Origin: Paraburkholderia bryophila
GTDB taxonomy: Bacteria; Pseudomonadota; Gammaproteobacteria; Burkholderiales; Burkholderiaceae
Reading direction: 5' to 3'
DNA: 64,000 nt
Assembly (NCBI RefSeq): GCF_003269035.1
Contig: NZ_QLTK01000004.1
Location: 248,001-312,000 of the forward strand
Each line of letters opens with the position of its first letter. The stretch's first letter is position 1. Of the stretch, positions 45,208 through 53,609 are shown one piece after another. Below the pieces are notes generated by a model, which saw only the letters and a list, made by a program, of their open reading frames with translations, did no database searches and was not told the origin of the DNA. Both the position numbers and the translations under genes were made by a program.

Positions 45208-46419
45208 TCAGTCCGCCCGGGCGAGCACGAACTGCATCACGTCCGTGCGCCCTTCGTCGAAACCGGCTTCGCAATAGGCCAGATACAGCCGCCAGGTCCG
45301 CACGAAAATCTCGTCGAAGCCTTGCGTGCGGATCGTATCGAGTTGTGCTTCGAACGCGCCGCGCCAGCGGCGCAAGGTCTCGGCATAATCGCGGCCGAAG
45401 GCCAGCGAGGTCGACGCCACCAGCTTGCCGCGCTGTGCCGCGTCGATGAAACGCTGCGGGCTCGGCAACATGCCGCCCGGAAAAATGAATTCGCGGATGA
45501 AGTCGCTGGTGGCACGATACTGGGCGAAATGCGAGTCGTCGATCGTGATGGTTTGCACCACCGCGCGCGCGCCGGGCAGCAGACGCTCACGCAGAATTCC
45601 GAAGTACGTCGGCCAGAATTTCTCGCCGACCGCCTCGAACATTTCGATCGAGACAATGCCGTCGTATTGACCGGTCAGCGTCCGGTAGTCACGCAGTTCG
45701 AGTTGCACATGCTCGTCGAGGCCGGCCTCTTTCACGCGCATGCGGCCGAATTCGAGCTGCGCGGGCGAGATCGTCACGCCATGCACCTGAATGCCCCGAC
45801 GCGCCGCATGCATCGCGAAACCGCCCCAGCCGCAGCCGATTTCGAGAACCCGCATGCCGGCACGCAAACCGAGCGTATCGATGATGCGTTGATATTTCGC
45901 GTGCTGCGCGTCTTCGAGCGATCGATGGAAATCGCCGTCGAATACCGCGCTCGAATACGTGAAGGTCGGATCGAGCCACTGGGCGTAAAACGCGTTGCCG
46001 ATGTCGTAATGCGCGTGGATATTGCGGCGGCTGCCCGAGCGCGTATTCGGCCGCAGCTTGTGACGCAAGCCGTACCAGAGTTGCGCGAGCCAGCCGCCGT
46101 ACACCGTGCGTTGCAGCGCGCGTTCGTTGCGGATCGCGACTCGCAGCAGCGCGGCGAGATCCGGCGTGTCGACCCAGAACGAACGCCACGCGTCGGCGAA
46201 ACCGATGTCGCCCTTGCGCAGAATCGCGCCGCACGCGCGCCAGTCACGCAACTCCAGGCGCGCGCCCGGCGCCGCGTGCGGATCGCCGAACACGCGCGGC
46301 TGACCGTCGGGCGTCACCAGCACCAGATGCCCGACCTGAATCCGCTCGAGCAAGGACAGAAACAGACGGCCAGACGCGGGGGCGGACTGGTGCCCGCTCA
46401 GGGTTCTGGAAAGCGCCAT
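45208..46419 (-). CDS. cyclopropane-fatty-acyl-phospholipid synthase family methyltransferase
   Basis: 403 residues. An N-terminal domain (about 1-120) is followed by NIHAHYDIGNAFYAQWLDPTFTYSSAVF, the CFA-synthase signature. The S-adenosylmethionine site is VLEIGCGWGGFAMHAARR, and the later IVSIEMFEAVGEKFWPTYFG and FIFPGGMLPSPQRF are also family runs. It adds a methylene or methyl group to double bonds of membrane phospholipid acyl chains at the inner membrane. GAGGAG precedes the ATG. It sits third in a four-gene operon with an FAD oxidoreductase and DUF1365, an arrangement tied in other proteobacteria to special fatty acids rather than to ordinary Cfa. Confidence 0.92.
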   Translation of the reverse strand: MALSRTLSGHQSAPASGRLFLSLLERIQVGHLVLVTPDGQPRVFGDPHAAPGARLELRDWRACGAILRKGDIGFADAWRSFWVDTPDLAALLRVAIRNERALQRTVYGGWLAQLWYGLRHKLRPNTRSGSRRNIHAHYDIGNAFYAQWLDPTFTYSSAVFDGDFHRSLEDAQHAKYQRIIDTLGLRAGMRVLEIGCGWGGFAMHAARRGIQVHGVTISPAQLEFGRMRVKEAGLDEHVQLELRDYRTLTGQYDGIVSIEMFEAVGEKFWPTYFGILRERLLPGARAVVQTITIDDSHFAQYRATSDFIREFIFPGGMLPSPQRFIDAAQRGKLVASTSLAFGRDYAETLRRWRGAFEAQLDTIRTQGFDEIFVRTWRLYLAYCEAGFDEGRTDVMQFVLARAD

Positions 46420-46431
46420 GACGGAATCTCC

Positions 46432-47277
46432 TCAATCGGACGAAATAGAGCGCGCAGCGGTGGACGGTTGGGCCGCTGCGCCTTGATGGGTGGTTGCGTC
46501 GGCATGGCGCCCCGGCGCAGGATGTTTGCCGTAGAACGGCGCTTTCTTAAGCGCGAGACGCACGGCCTGCCAGTGAATCCGGGCGACCACGCCGAGCGTC
46601 AAGAGCGGCTGGCGCAACAAGGCGCCGAGCGCGCTGGCGCGTGTCAGCGGTTGCAGATGGCCACCCAGCGCGGTGCGGATCAGCAGGCCGTCGGCGTCGC
46701 GGTAGTCGATCGCGACCGACGCGTGATGCGCCGTCTCTCTGACGCGAAACGTATAGCCGCCTTCCACGCGGCAAAACGGCGACACGTGCAGCACTTTTTT
46801 GCACAGGAGCGGCGTCTCCGACGTGATCGGCGCATTGCCTTCGGCGCTCAGCAGATAGCTGTGCCGCGCGCCGAACGTATTACGGACTTCGGCCAGCAAC
46901 GCGCGCAGATGGCCGTCGCGGTCGTGACAGAACCAGAAGCTCACCGGATTGAACGCGTAGCCGAACACGCGCGGAAACGCTTGCAGCCAGATCTTGCCGT
47001 CCGCTTCGTCGATACCCGCCGCCGATAGTTGCGCGCGCATCCACACGGCCAGATCGCTGCCGTCGCGCGGACCATGGTCGCGGGCATGCAAGCTGAGCGG
47101 CCGCCAGCGGTCGACGCCGAACCAGCCGCTCGCGAGCGAGGCGAGCCGGTCCAGATCGCAGCGCACGTAGAACACCGGATACGTGAAGCGATGCGGCCGT
47201 GGCCGCAGACGCTCGTGCATCACCTGCCCGGTCAGGAGCCAGGCAGGCGGATCAAGGCTGGCGCGGTCGGGATTCAT
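46432..47277 (-). CDS. DUF1365 domain-containing protein
   Basis: 281 residues. Family runs are VMHERLRPRPHRFTYPVFYVRCDLDRL near the start, FPRVFGYAFNPVSFWFCHDRDGHLRALLAEVRNTFGARHSYLL in the middle and KVLHVSPFCRVEGGYTFRV later. The ATG at 47277 overlaps the stop of the FAD gene by four bases (ATGA), so translation is coupled. The function is not known; the domain nearly always travels with the flanking FAD oxidoreductase and CFA-like methyltransferase, so it very likely acts on the same lipid substrate. The C-terminal 30 residues are Ala/Pro/His-rich. Confidence 0.93.
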   Translation of the reverse strand: MNPDRASLDPPAWLLTGQVMHERLRPRPHRFTYPVFYVRCDLDRLASLASGWFGVDRWRPLSLHARDHGPRDGSDLAVWMRAQLSAAGIDEADGKIWLQAFPRVFGYAFNPVSFWFCHDRDGHLRALLAEVRNTFGARHSYLLSAEGNAPITSETPLLCKKVLHVSPFCRVEGGYTFRVRETAHHASVAIDYRDADGLLIRTALGGHLQPLTRASALGALLRQPLLTLGVVARIHWQAVRLALKKAPFYGKHPAPGRHADATTHQGAAAQPSTAARSISSD

Positions 47278-48575
47278 AGCTTCGCCCATGCGGGTGACGC
47301 GTCGAAATCGGCGGCAACGCGCAACGCCGATTTCAGACCGTCCTCGTGAAAACCGTAGCCCGTCCACGCGCCTGCGAACCACGTGCGGCGCTTGCCTTGC
47401 AACTGCGGCAGACGGTGCTGCGCATCGATCGCGGCCAGATCGAACAGCGGATGGTCGTAGACGAAGCGGCGCAATTCGGTACCCGGCGCGGGCTGCGTCA
47501 CCGGATTGAGCGTGACGACCAGCGGCGTCCTGAACGGCAGCGGTTGCAACTGGTTCACCAGATAGCTGACGCACACCGGATGCGTACCGTCGACCCGGCG
47601 GCTGCCCAGGTAATTCCACGCCGACCAGACGCGTTGGCGGCGCGGCAGCAAATTCGTATCGGTATGCAGCACCGCGACGTTCGGTTGATAGCGCACCGCG
47701 CTCAACACGCTGCGTTCGTCCTGATCGGCATCTTCCAGCAGACGCAGCGTGGTCGGCGCGTGGGTGGCGAGCACCAGCGCGTCGAAGCGCTGCGTGCCGT
47801 CGTCGGTAAAAATGTCGACGCCTTGCGCGTCACGCCGCACGCCGCGCACGGCGGTGTCGATGCGCACGTCGGTGAGCGTGTCGACGATGCGGCGTACATA
47901 TTCACGGCCGCCGCCGACCACCGTCCGCCACTGCGGACGCCGGTTCACCTGCAGCAACGCGTGATTCAGGCAGAAGCGCAAAAACGTGGTGGCCGGGAAC
48001 GCCAGAATGTCAGAGGTCGCGCTCGACCAGATCGCGGCGGCCATCGGCAGCAGATAGTGGCGCTGGAACGCGCCGCCGTAGCCGCCGGCCGTCAGCAGTT
48101 CGCCCATCGAGGCGCGCGTTTGCGTCGCGAGTTCGAGGTTTTGCTGGGCGCTGCCGTTAAAACGCATGATGTCGCGCAGCATGCCGATGAACGTCGGCGA
48201 GAACAGGTTGCGGCGCTGCGCGAACACGGTGTTCAGATTGGTGCCGGCCCATTCGAGGCGGCCTTCGTCGAGCGAGACCGAGAAGGTCATTTCGCTCGGG
48301 TGCGACTGCACGCCCAGTTCGGCGAACAGCGCGATCAGATTCGGGTAGGTGCGGTCGTTGAACACCAGGAAACCGGTGTCGACGGGATGCGTGTGGCCTT
48401 CGAGGGTGACGTCGACGGTATTGGTGTGACCGCCGATGTAGCCGGCCGATTCGAACAGCGTGACCTGATGGTTGCGCGCCAGCAGATAAGCGCTGGCGAG
48501 GCCCGAAATGCCGCCGCCGATAACCGCGACCCGCGAACCGCGCGGTAGTGGGGTGGTCGGTGCCGGGTGGGTCAT
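47274..48575 (-). CDS. FAD-dependent amine-oxidase-like oxidoreductase
   Basis: 433 residues. The dinucleotide-binding loop SRVAVIGGGISGLASAYLLA binds FAD near the start, followed by LFESAGYIGGHTNTVDV, a pattern of the UDP-galactopyranose-mutase/phytoene-desaturase-like group. The end FAGAWTGYGFHEDGLKSAL is the FAD-contacting C-terminal motif. Relatives in this operon type desaturate or otherwise oxidise phospholipid acyl chains. AGGAG precedes the ATG. First gene of FAD-DUF1365-CFA-CHI. Confidence 0.92.
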   Translation of the reverse strand: MTHPAPTTPLPRGSRVAVIGGGISGLASAYLLARNHQVTLFESAGYIGGHTNTVDVTLEGHTHPVDTGFLVFNDRTYPNLIALFAELGVQSHPSEMTFSVSLDEGRLEWAGTNLNTVFAQRRNLFSPTFIGMLRDIMRFNGSAQQNLELATQTRASMGELLTAGGYGGAFQRHYLLPMAAAIWSSATSDILAFPATTFLRFCLNHALLQVNRRPQWRTVVGGGREYVRRIVDTLTDVRIDTAVRGVRRDAQGVDIFTDDGTQRFDALVLATHAPTTLRLLEDADQDERSVLSAVRYQPNVAVLHTDTNLLPRRQRVWSAWNYLGSRRVDGTHPVCVSYLVNQLQPLPFRTPLVVTLNPVTQPAPGTELRRFVYDHPLFDLAAIDAQHRLPQLQGKRRTWFAGAWTGYGFHEDGLKSALRVAADFDASPAWAKL

Positions 48576-48647
48576 GGGCGCGTCTCCTGATCGGGGGGCG
48601 CGCGGTCGGTGATTGGGATTGAATGGGGGTTGCGCGTCCTTGAGGGG

Positions 48648-48676
48648 ATTTACGCAACGCGGACCGGAATGGATGC
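48648..48676 (-). promoter_or_regulatory. possible ECF-sigma promoter of the lipid-modification operon
   Basis: On the minus strand GCATCC (48671-48676), 18 bases, then TAAAT (48648-48652), about 73 bases before the FAD gene. As I recall it, the promoter pattern of the ChrR-linked sigma E that drives a similar cluster in Rhodobacter looks like this. No sigma or ChrR gene is in the window, so the match is only suggestive. Confidence 0.25.
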
Positions 48677-48821
48677 AGACGTGGCGGAATTAAGGGGCTG
48701 ATTCTATGATGTGAAATGGGCGCGGCGGGGTGACCCTTGTTCGCCCTGCTTCACGCTGCCCGGCCCGTCTCGCGCCAGGCGGCGCAAGACGGGTGGCGGA
48801 ACGACGCTCCGCCTCCGCGTT

Positions 48822-50009
48822 TTAGTGCAGCGGGATGATCAGATGCTGGCCGATCAGGATCAGATTGGGGTTCGGCAGGTTATTGCGCTTCTGCAGGTCC
48901 ACATAGCGGGCGCCGCTGCCCATCTGGCTGAGCGCGATGGCGTTCAGCGTGTCGCCCGAGCGCACCACGTAGGTCTTCTCGCCGCCGCTTGCCGCGGTGG
49001 TCAGCACCTGGTCGCTGATGAAATATTTACGCAGCAGGTCGAGATACGCCGGCGACTGCTTGACCTTGGCGATGGCCGAGTTCAGGTAGATCAGCAGCGC
49101 GCTGTCTTCCTTGCGCACGCCGACCTTGTACGACAGGTTCGAGCCGTCGAGCTTGGTAAGCGCGAACTTCAGATCGGTGCCCTTGATCTCCGCGACGCCG
49201 AAGGGATAGTCGTAGACGATCGCGTCGACCTGATGGCCGTCGAGGAAGTGCGCCATCCACGAGCGCTGCCCTTCTATGCTCGCATCCGACAACTCGACGA
49301 TCTTGCTGTCCGGGAAGGCTTTCTGCACGAACGCCTTCACGTCCGGGTCGCCCTGCAACACGCCGACCGTCTTGCCCGCCAGATCTGCCGCCGAACGCAC
49401 CGGCGAACCCTGCGCGACGATCAGCGAATAGCCGAAGTCCTCGACATACGGAATCGAATACACGACGCCGCTCGGCGTGTTGTCGGGGAAGGTCAGGCCG
49501 TCCATCGCGACGTCGACGACCGCGTTGCCTTGCTGGTCGGTTTTCGTGAGCTGATCGGGGACCGCGGGGTAGGTGTCCACGCCGTGGTGTGTGTCGACGG
49601 TGATGGTGGAATGATCGCCCGAGGTGAACTCTTTCTGCGCGAACAGCAGATTGGCGAAGTCGACGTTGAAGCCTTGCGGCTTGCCGTTGTCTTCCGAGTA
49701 GAACGGCCGCGACGGATTTTCGACGCTGACGCGCACGACGCCGTTGCTCAGGATCGACTTCAGCGTGTCCTTGTTGGGCACGAAGCCGCTCGGATTGTTG
49801 GCCACGGGCGGGGTCGCAGCCGGGCTGGCGCCGCCGTTGCTGCTGTTGTTGCCGGCGCTACCGCTATTGCCGGTGTCGATGCCGTTCACCGTGGCGGAAT
49901 CTTTGTTGCCGCCCTGCCCGTAGTTGAGGTTTTTCAGGCCGCCTTCGTGGATGTACCAACCAGCCGCCAGCAAGATCAGGAAAAGAACCGAACCCAGAAT
50001 TTTCTTCAT
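48822..50009 (-). CDS. inner-membrane-tethered solute-binding domain fused to a C-terminal LysM domain
   Basis: 395 residues. An N-terminal helix (MKKILGSVLFLILLAAGWYI) has no lipobox or clear cleavage site, so it is probably an anchor. An Asn/Gly/Ser-rich linker (about 25-75) follows. Then comes a type 3 periplasmic binding domain: GVVRVSVENPSRPFYSEDNGKPQGFNVDFANLLF, the run AVVDVAMDGLTFPD and AGKTVGVLQGDPDVKAFV. The last 50 residues are a LysM domain (YVVRSGDTLNAIALSQMGSG, then PNPNLILIGQHLIIPL), a peptidoglycan binder. It is second in a two-gene operon, 45 bases after the membrane coiled-coil gene. No permease or ATPase is nearby, so sensing or scaffolding is more likely than transport. 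Confidence 0.88.
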   Translation of the reverse strand: MKKILGSVLFLILLAAGWYIHEGGLKNLNYGQGGNKDSATVNGIDTGNSGSAGNNSSNGGASPAATPPVANNPSGFVPNKDTLKSILSNGVVRVSVENPSRPFYSEDNGKPQGFNVDFANLLFAQKEFTSGDHSTITVDTHHGVDTYPAVPDQLTKTDQQGNAVVDVAMDGLTFPDNTPSGVVYSIPYVEDFGYSLIVAQGSPVRSAADLAGKTVGVLQGDPDVKAFVQKAFPDSKIVELSDASIEGQRSWMAHFLDGHQVDAIVYDYPFGVAEIKGTDLKFALTKLDGSNLSYKVGVRKEDSALLIYLNSAIAKVKQSPAYLDLLRKYFISDQVLTTAASGGEKTYVVRSGDTLNAIALSQMGSGARYVDLQKRNNLPNPNLILIGQHLIIPLH

Positions 50010-50054
50010 TTTTTGTCGAATCGAGTTATCGGAGAGTGCAGCCCTGCGCCGCAA

Positions 50055-50813
50055 TTAATGCGGCGCGGTCGGCGGGCCGATTTGCGGCGCGGGCGGCGTG
50101 AGCGTGCCCAGTTCGGTGGCGGCCTTGGCCTGCTGCACTTCGGCGCTTTCCATCAGCGACGTTTCCATTTCGGAAAACGCTTTATTGACCGAGTTCATGA
50201 CCGAATCGAGCGCGGCGTCGGTTTTGATTTGCGCGAAGGTGTCGCTGGTTTGCATGCCGGCGATCTTGTTCATGCGTTGCGCGGACTGCGACATATCCCA
50301 CAGCGCCTTGGCGCGGTCGATCGCGTCGGCGAAACGCTTGAGTTCATCCTGTACCTGCTTATAGCGGCCCTCGCGAAACGCGAGCAGCTTTTTCATGGTC
50401 GCCAGCTGGTTTTCGAAGCGCGCGGCGTCTTCCGGATATTGCTTTTTGAATTGCGCGGTTTTGTCTTCGAAGTTTTTTACTTCGGTGCGGAAATCGGTGA
50501 TGCTTTTCTTGAAACGCTCGGCGCCTTCCTGCTTCTCGGCCAGTTCGTTGTAAAGCGTTTCGATCGGATTGGATTTCGCTTCGTTCACGAACATCTTGAC
50601 CTTCTGGTTCGCGAACTTCATGGCGAGCACAGGACCGAAGTTGATCGCGGCAAGACCGATGACGGCAGCGAGAATCAGGCCGACGAGGCCTTTGACCAGC
50701 AGGATGGCGAGCGGCGCGCCGATGGCAATGCACAACCCGATAATCGACCACTTGATGAGCTTGTACTTCGTGCTGCTTTTGGTCGCGTCAACGACCGTAT
50801 TGCCGACTGACAT
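50055..50813 (-). CDS. two-helix membrane protein with a long coiled coil, function unknown
   Basis: 252 residues. Two adjacent membrane helices at about 20-40 and 43-62 (IIGLCIAIGAPLAILLVKG, LVGLILAAVIGLAAINFG) are followed by about 170 residues of charged, heptad-rich helix (VNEAKSNPIETLYNELAEKQ, then the FKK/FRT/FED repeats and LKRFADAIDRAKALWDMSQSAQRM). It ends in a Pro/Ala tail. AAGGGG precedes the ATG. The coiled-coil part recalls PspA-type and TelA-type helical proteins in shape, but I recognise no family. Operon with the LysM/binding-domain gene suggests one envelope complex. Confidence 0.75.
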   Translation of the reverse strand: MSVGNTVVDATKSSTKYKLIKWSIIGLCIAIGAPLAILLVKGLVGLILAAVIGLAAINFGPVLAMKFANQKVKMFVNEAKSNPIETLYNELAEKQEGAERFKKSITDFRTEVKNFEDKTAQFKKQYPEDAARFENQLATMKKLLAFREGRYKQVQDELKRFADAIDRAKALWDMSQSAQRMNKIAGMQTSDTFAQIKTDAALDSVMNSVNKAFSEMETSLMESAEVQQAKAATELGTLTPPAPQIGPPTAPH

Positions 50814-51174
50814 GTGAATCCCCTTTTGAAGCCTCTTTTACAAAACTGCGTTTGCAAAAAAACTTACGGGACGTCTTCGTGGCTTATGAACCTTGTGTGG
50901 CGTTATTACCTTGCGGTTGCGCGCTGGGTTTTTGGACTGCAGCGGGCAAACGCGGTATGACTTTACAACCACTAAGGCGACGGGGGAAGTGGGGGTGGTT
51001 TTGACGCGTGATCAGAAAGAGTTTTCAGGAATTTGAACGTGAGTTGATTCTGACGAAGTCAAGTAGCGATAATTTCATAATGCTTTCATTGAGGTTATGA
51101 AGCGTGACGTCATCTTCTGATACGTCACGTCTATGCCGAGTACCTTCTGCATTCGCCGCCGGGCGGCACTTCGT
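50814..51174. promoter_or_regulatory. upstream region of the membrane/LysM operon
   Basis: 361 bases with an AT-rich centre (50830-51100) and no gene. It contains the inverted repeat listed at 51103-51129. The promoter of the operon reading left should lie in the AT-rich part; boxes were not assigned. Confidence 0.45.
51103..51129. promoter_or_regulatory. inverted repeat CGTGACGT-N11-ACGTCACG
   Basis: Perfect eight-base arms with a spacing that puts the centres about two turns of helix apart; the left arm also starts the palindrome TGACGTCA (51105-51112). It could be an operator for the operon at 50813 or a weak terminator for the flavoprotein gene ending at 51175. Confidence 0.4.
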
Positions 51175-52428
51175 TCACGCCGACGCTTTGGCCGGCGCGG
51201 CGAGCCATTCGCGGCCCTTCAGCAGGCCGTTCCAGTACAACCACGGAAGAAAACCGGACTTCAGATGCCAGGCGAGCGCGCGCGGCACCGTTGGGTCGAG
51301 CGGGAACGTGGGCAGCAATTTGCCGCCGTAGCCGAACTCCGCCAGCACGACCTTGCCCCGCTCGACCGTCAGCGGACACGCGCCGTAGCCGTCGTAGCGT
51401 GCAGGCAGTGGTTTAGCGTCGATCGATGCCAACAGATTCTCCGCGACGACCACGATCTGTTTGCGAACGGCCGCGGCCGTTTTGGCGTTGGGCGCGGAAC
51501 ATGCATCGCCGAGCGCAAACACCTCCGGGTAGCGCGGATGCCTCAGCGTGGCGTGATCGACTTCGCACCAGCCAGCCTGGTCGGCGAGCACGCTGTTGCT
51601 GACCACGGCCGGCGGAAGCTGCGGCGGCACCACATGCAGCATGTCGAACGGTTTCTCGACACGAACGACGCCACCGCCCGCGTCTTTCACGGCGAACGTT
51701 GCGATCTTGCGAGCGCCGTCGACGCCGATCAGATCCGAGCCGAACGCCAGCGACGCCTGATAGCGCTCGACGTACTTCATTAGCGACGGCACGAATGCCG
51801 CCACGCCGAACAGCACGTCGCCGGCCAGATTGAATTCGACCTCGACCTTGTCGAGCACACGCTGCTTGCGCCAGTAGTCGCACGACAGATAGAGCGCCTT
51901 TTGCGGCGCGCCCGCGCATTTGATCGGCATGCCCGGTTGCGTGAAAAGCGCCTTGCCGCCCTTCAGTTCATGGACCAGTTGCCAGGTGTACGGCGCGAGA
52001 TCGAACCGGTAGTTCGACGTCACGCCGTTTTTGCCCAGTGTTTCTTCCAGCCCTTCGATCTTTTCCCACGCGAGCCGCAAGCCCGGACACACGATCAAAC
52101 GCTGGTATCCCAGCGCGCGGCCGTCGTCCAGCCGAACGAGACGCTGTTCGGGTTCGATCGCGTTGGCGCTCGCCTTTATCCAATGCGCGCGCTCGGGCAT
52201 GACAGACGACATGGGCCGCACGGTGTCGTTGATATTGAACGCGCCGCCGCCGACCAGCGTCCACGCCGGCTGATAGAAATGACGCTTCGCCGGTTCGACG
52301 ATCGCGATGCGCAAGCCGGGACGGCGCCGCAGCAAGCTTGCCGTCACGCCGATACCCGCAGCGCCGCCGCCGATCACCACTACCTCGAAAGTTTCCGTGC
52401 TCTCGGAAGCTGATGCAGTTGTACTCAT
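51175..52428 (-). CDS. sulfide:quinone oxidoreductase-like FAD flavoprotein
   Basis: 417 residues. FAD-binding loop EVVVIGGGAAGIGVTASLL; the run FYQPAWTLVGGG and the cysteine motif GMPIKCAGAPQKALYL match mitochondrial-type (type II) SQR. The second cysteine region is ALGDACSAPNAKTAAAVRKQ. SQR oxidises sulfide to sulfane sulfur and passes electrons to quinone at the membrane. The two cysteines expected for the redox pair are present, so it is probably active. The start at 52428 (MSTTASAS) was chosen; an ATG five codons upstream is equally possible. No rhodanese or persulfide dioxygenase gene is adjacent. Confidence 0.88.
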   Translation of the reverse strand: MSTTASASESTETFEVVVIGGGAAGIGVTASLLRRRPGLRIAIVEPAKRHFYQPAWTLVGGGAFNINDTVRPMSSVMPERAHWIKASANAIEPEQRLVRLDDGRALGYQRLIVCPGLRLAWEKIEGLEETLGKNGVTSNYRFDLAPYTWQLVHELKGGKALFTQPGMPIKCAGAPQKALYLSCDYWRKQRVLDKVEVEFNLAGDVLFGVAAFVPSLMKYVERYQASLAFGSDLIGVDGARKIATFAVKDAGGGVVRVEKPFDMLHVVPPQLPPAVVSNSVLADQAGWCEVDHATLRHPRYPEVFALGDACSAPNAKTAAAVRKQIVVVAENLLASIDAKPLPARYDGYGACPLTVERGKVVLAEFGYGGKLLPTFPLDPTVPRALAWHLKSGFLPWLYWNGLLKGREWLAAPAKASA

Positions 52429-52878
52429 TGCGATACCAACCATTAAGTGTTATTCAATGCAATTTATATGTCGACTTCGGCATTCTAGCGCATTGAATTT
52501 GCAACAACGGCCCCGCTATCCATTTAATAATTTATATATAGCCATGACGCATTTTTATTTTCAAATTAAAGCGGACAAAACGCTTTTACCCTCGCCCCTC
52601 CACGGTCACATTAAAACCATAAAAATTTTACCATCAATATTAATTTCGCATTAAGGTGCACGTCAAATACCACAATAATTCACTCTTCGAATAACTTATG
52701 CCGAATACGTATCACTTACGTAGTTTCCACGGATACCCTTGCATCTCTTTAACGCGATAATTATCAAGACATCGCGCATTGCTTTCGATTCAGTACCAAA
52801 CGGCCGAATTGCCGCCAGACGCGGGAGCGCGCGGACTGTATATGCCCCACGCATCTATCTGCGCAACACGAGCGCCAT
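52429..52878. other. AT-rich intergenic region
   Basis: 450 bases of unusually AT-rich DNA (for example around 52530-52660), in strong contrast to the GC-rich genes on both sides. No gene is seen; the few open frames lack ribosome-binding sites. It can hold the divergent promoters of the flavoprotein and of the gene at 52879. The composition suggests xenogeneic silencing or a recent junction. Confidence 0.55.
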
Positions 52879-53463
52879 ATGAAAAAGAATCTCAGATTCC
52901 GCATCGGCTCCAACTGGCTGTGCATGGAGAATAGCGACGAATCCGCGCCGGAGTATCCGGATTCGGTATCGGTCGTTCTGCGGAAGGATCAACCGAACGG
53001 GCAGCCTGGTGAACGTATTGAAATGACCTCGCGCGTGCGGCGCAACGCGATCCTCGCACTCGGTCTGCGCTTACTCGATCTGGCAGGTCGCATGACGCCG
53101 GAAACACCGGCGCCGGATAGTCAACTGACGCCCGGCGATGCCCCCTCACCGAGCTTGCTCGACGACCTCGATGCAATGGACGTTGAGCTCATCGAAAGCT
53201 TACCGCACGGGGAGCCGGTCGATTTCGCGCGCGACGTGTCGCAGAGCGCGAAGCGCCTGCGCAAACGCATGCCGATCCTGCGCGCCGCGCAAAGCGTGCT
53301 GGAGCAATGCGACGACGAGACCGCCACCCGCCTTTATCTAATGCTCGTCGCAGCGGACATGGATGGCAGCCTGCCGTCGGTGCGCGTACCCATCGTTGCC
53401 GAGTCCAGCTGGTCGCCGTGTTTTGAACAGTGCGTGAGAACACCTGATACGACGGAACACTAA
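52879..53463 (+). CDS. protein of unknown function (194 aa)
   Basis: I do not recognise a family. The protein is soluble, acidic, with no signal peptide. An N-terminal part (MKKNLRFRIGSNWLCMEN) is followed by a basic patch TSRVRRNAILALGLRLLDLAGRM, then a Pro/Ser linker and a helical C-terminal half (DVSQSAKRLRKRMPILRAAQSVLEQC). The linker and helices give a two-domain look. The ribosome-binding site is weak. It lies 146 bases before a PAS/LuxR regulator on the same strand and after an AT-rich gap, so it may belong to the same accessory unit. Confidence 0.6.
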   Translation: MKKNLRFRIGSNWLCMENSDESAPEYPDSVSVVLRKDQPNGQPGERIEMTSRVRRNAILALGLRLLDLAGRMTPETPAPDSQLTPGDAPSPSLLDDLDAMDVELIESLPHGEPVDFARDVSQSAKRLRKRMPILRAAQSVLEQCDDETATRLYLMLVAADMDGSLPSVRVPIVAESSWSPCFEQCVRTPDTTEH

Positions 53464-53609
53464 AAATCGTCGAAATAATACGGATTTAATCCATCAGGCA
53501 TCTTTAGTTGATCGCGGGTAGCAAGACCATGTAATCTGCAATGCGTCCGCCCGATTGAGCCAGACTCGGAGCACCGCTGACTCCCCATGATTTCTTGCGT
53601 AGCCCGATC

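Noticed and set aside
45043..47028. Long plus-strand open frame opposite the CFA and DUF1365 genes
   Set aside because: Antisense to two recognised genes; no start signal and Arg/Ala/Gln-rich composition.
48711..50810. Long plus-strand open frame opposite the LysM/coiled-coil operon
   Set aside because: The minus strand codes for clear domains with good start signals; the plus frame is a shadow.
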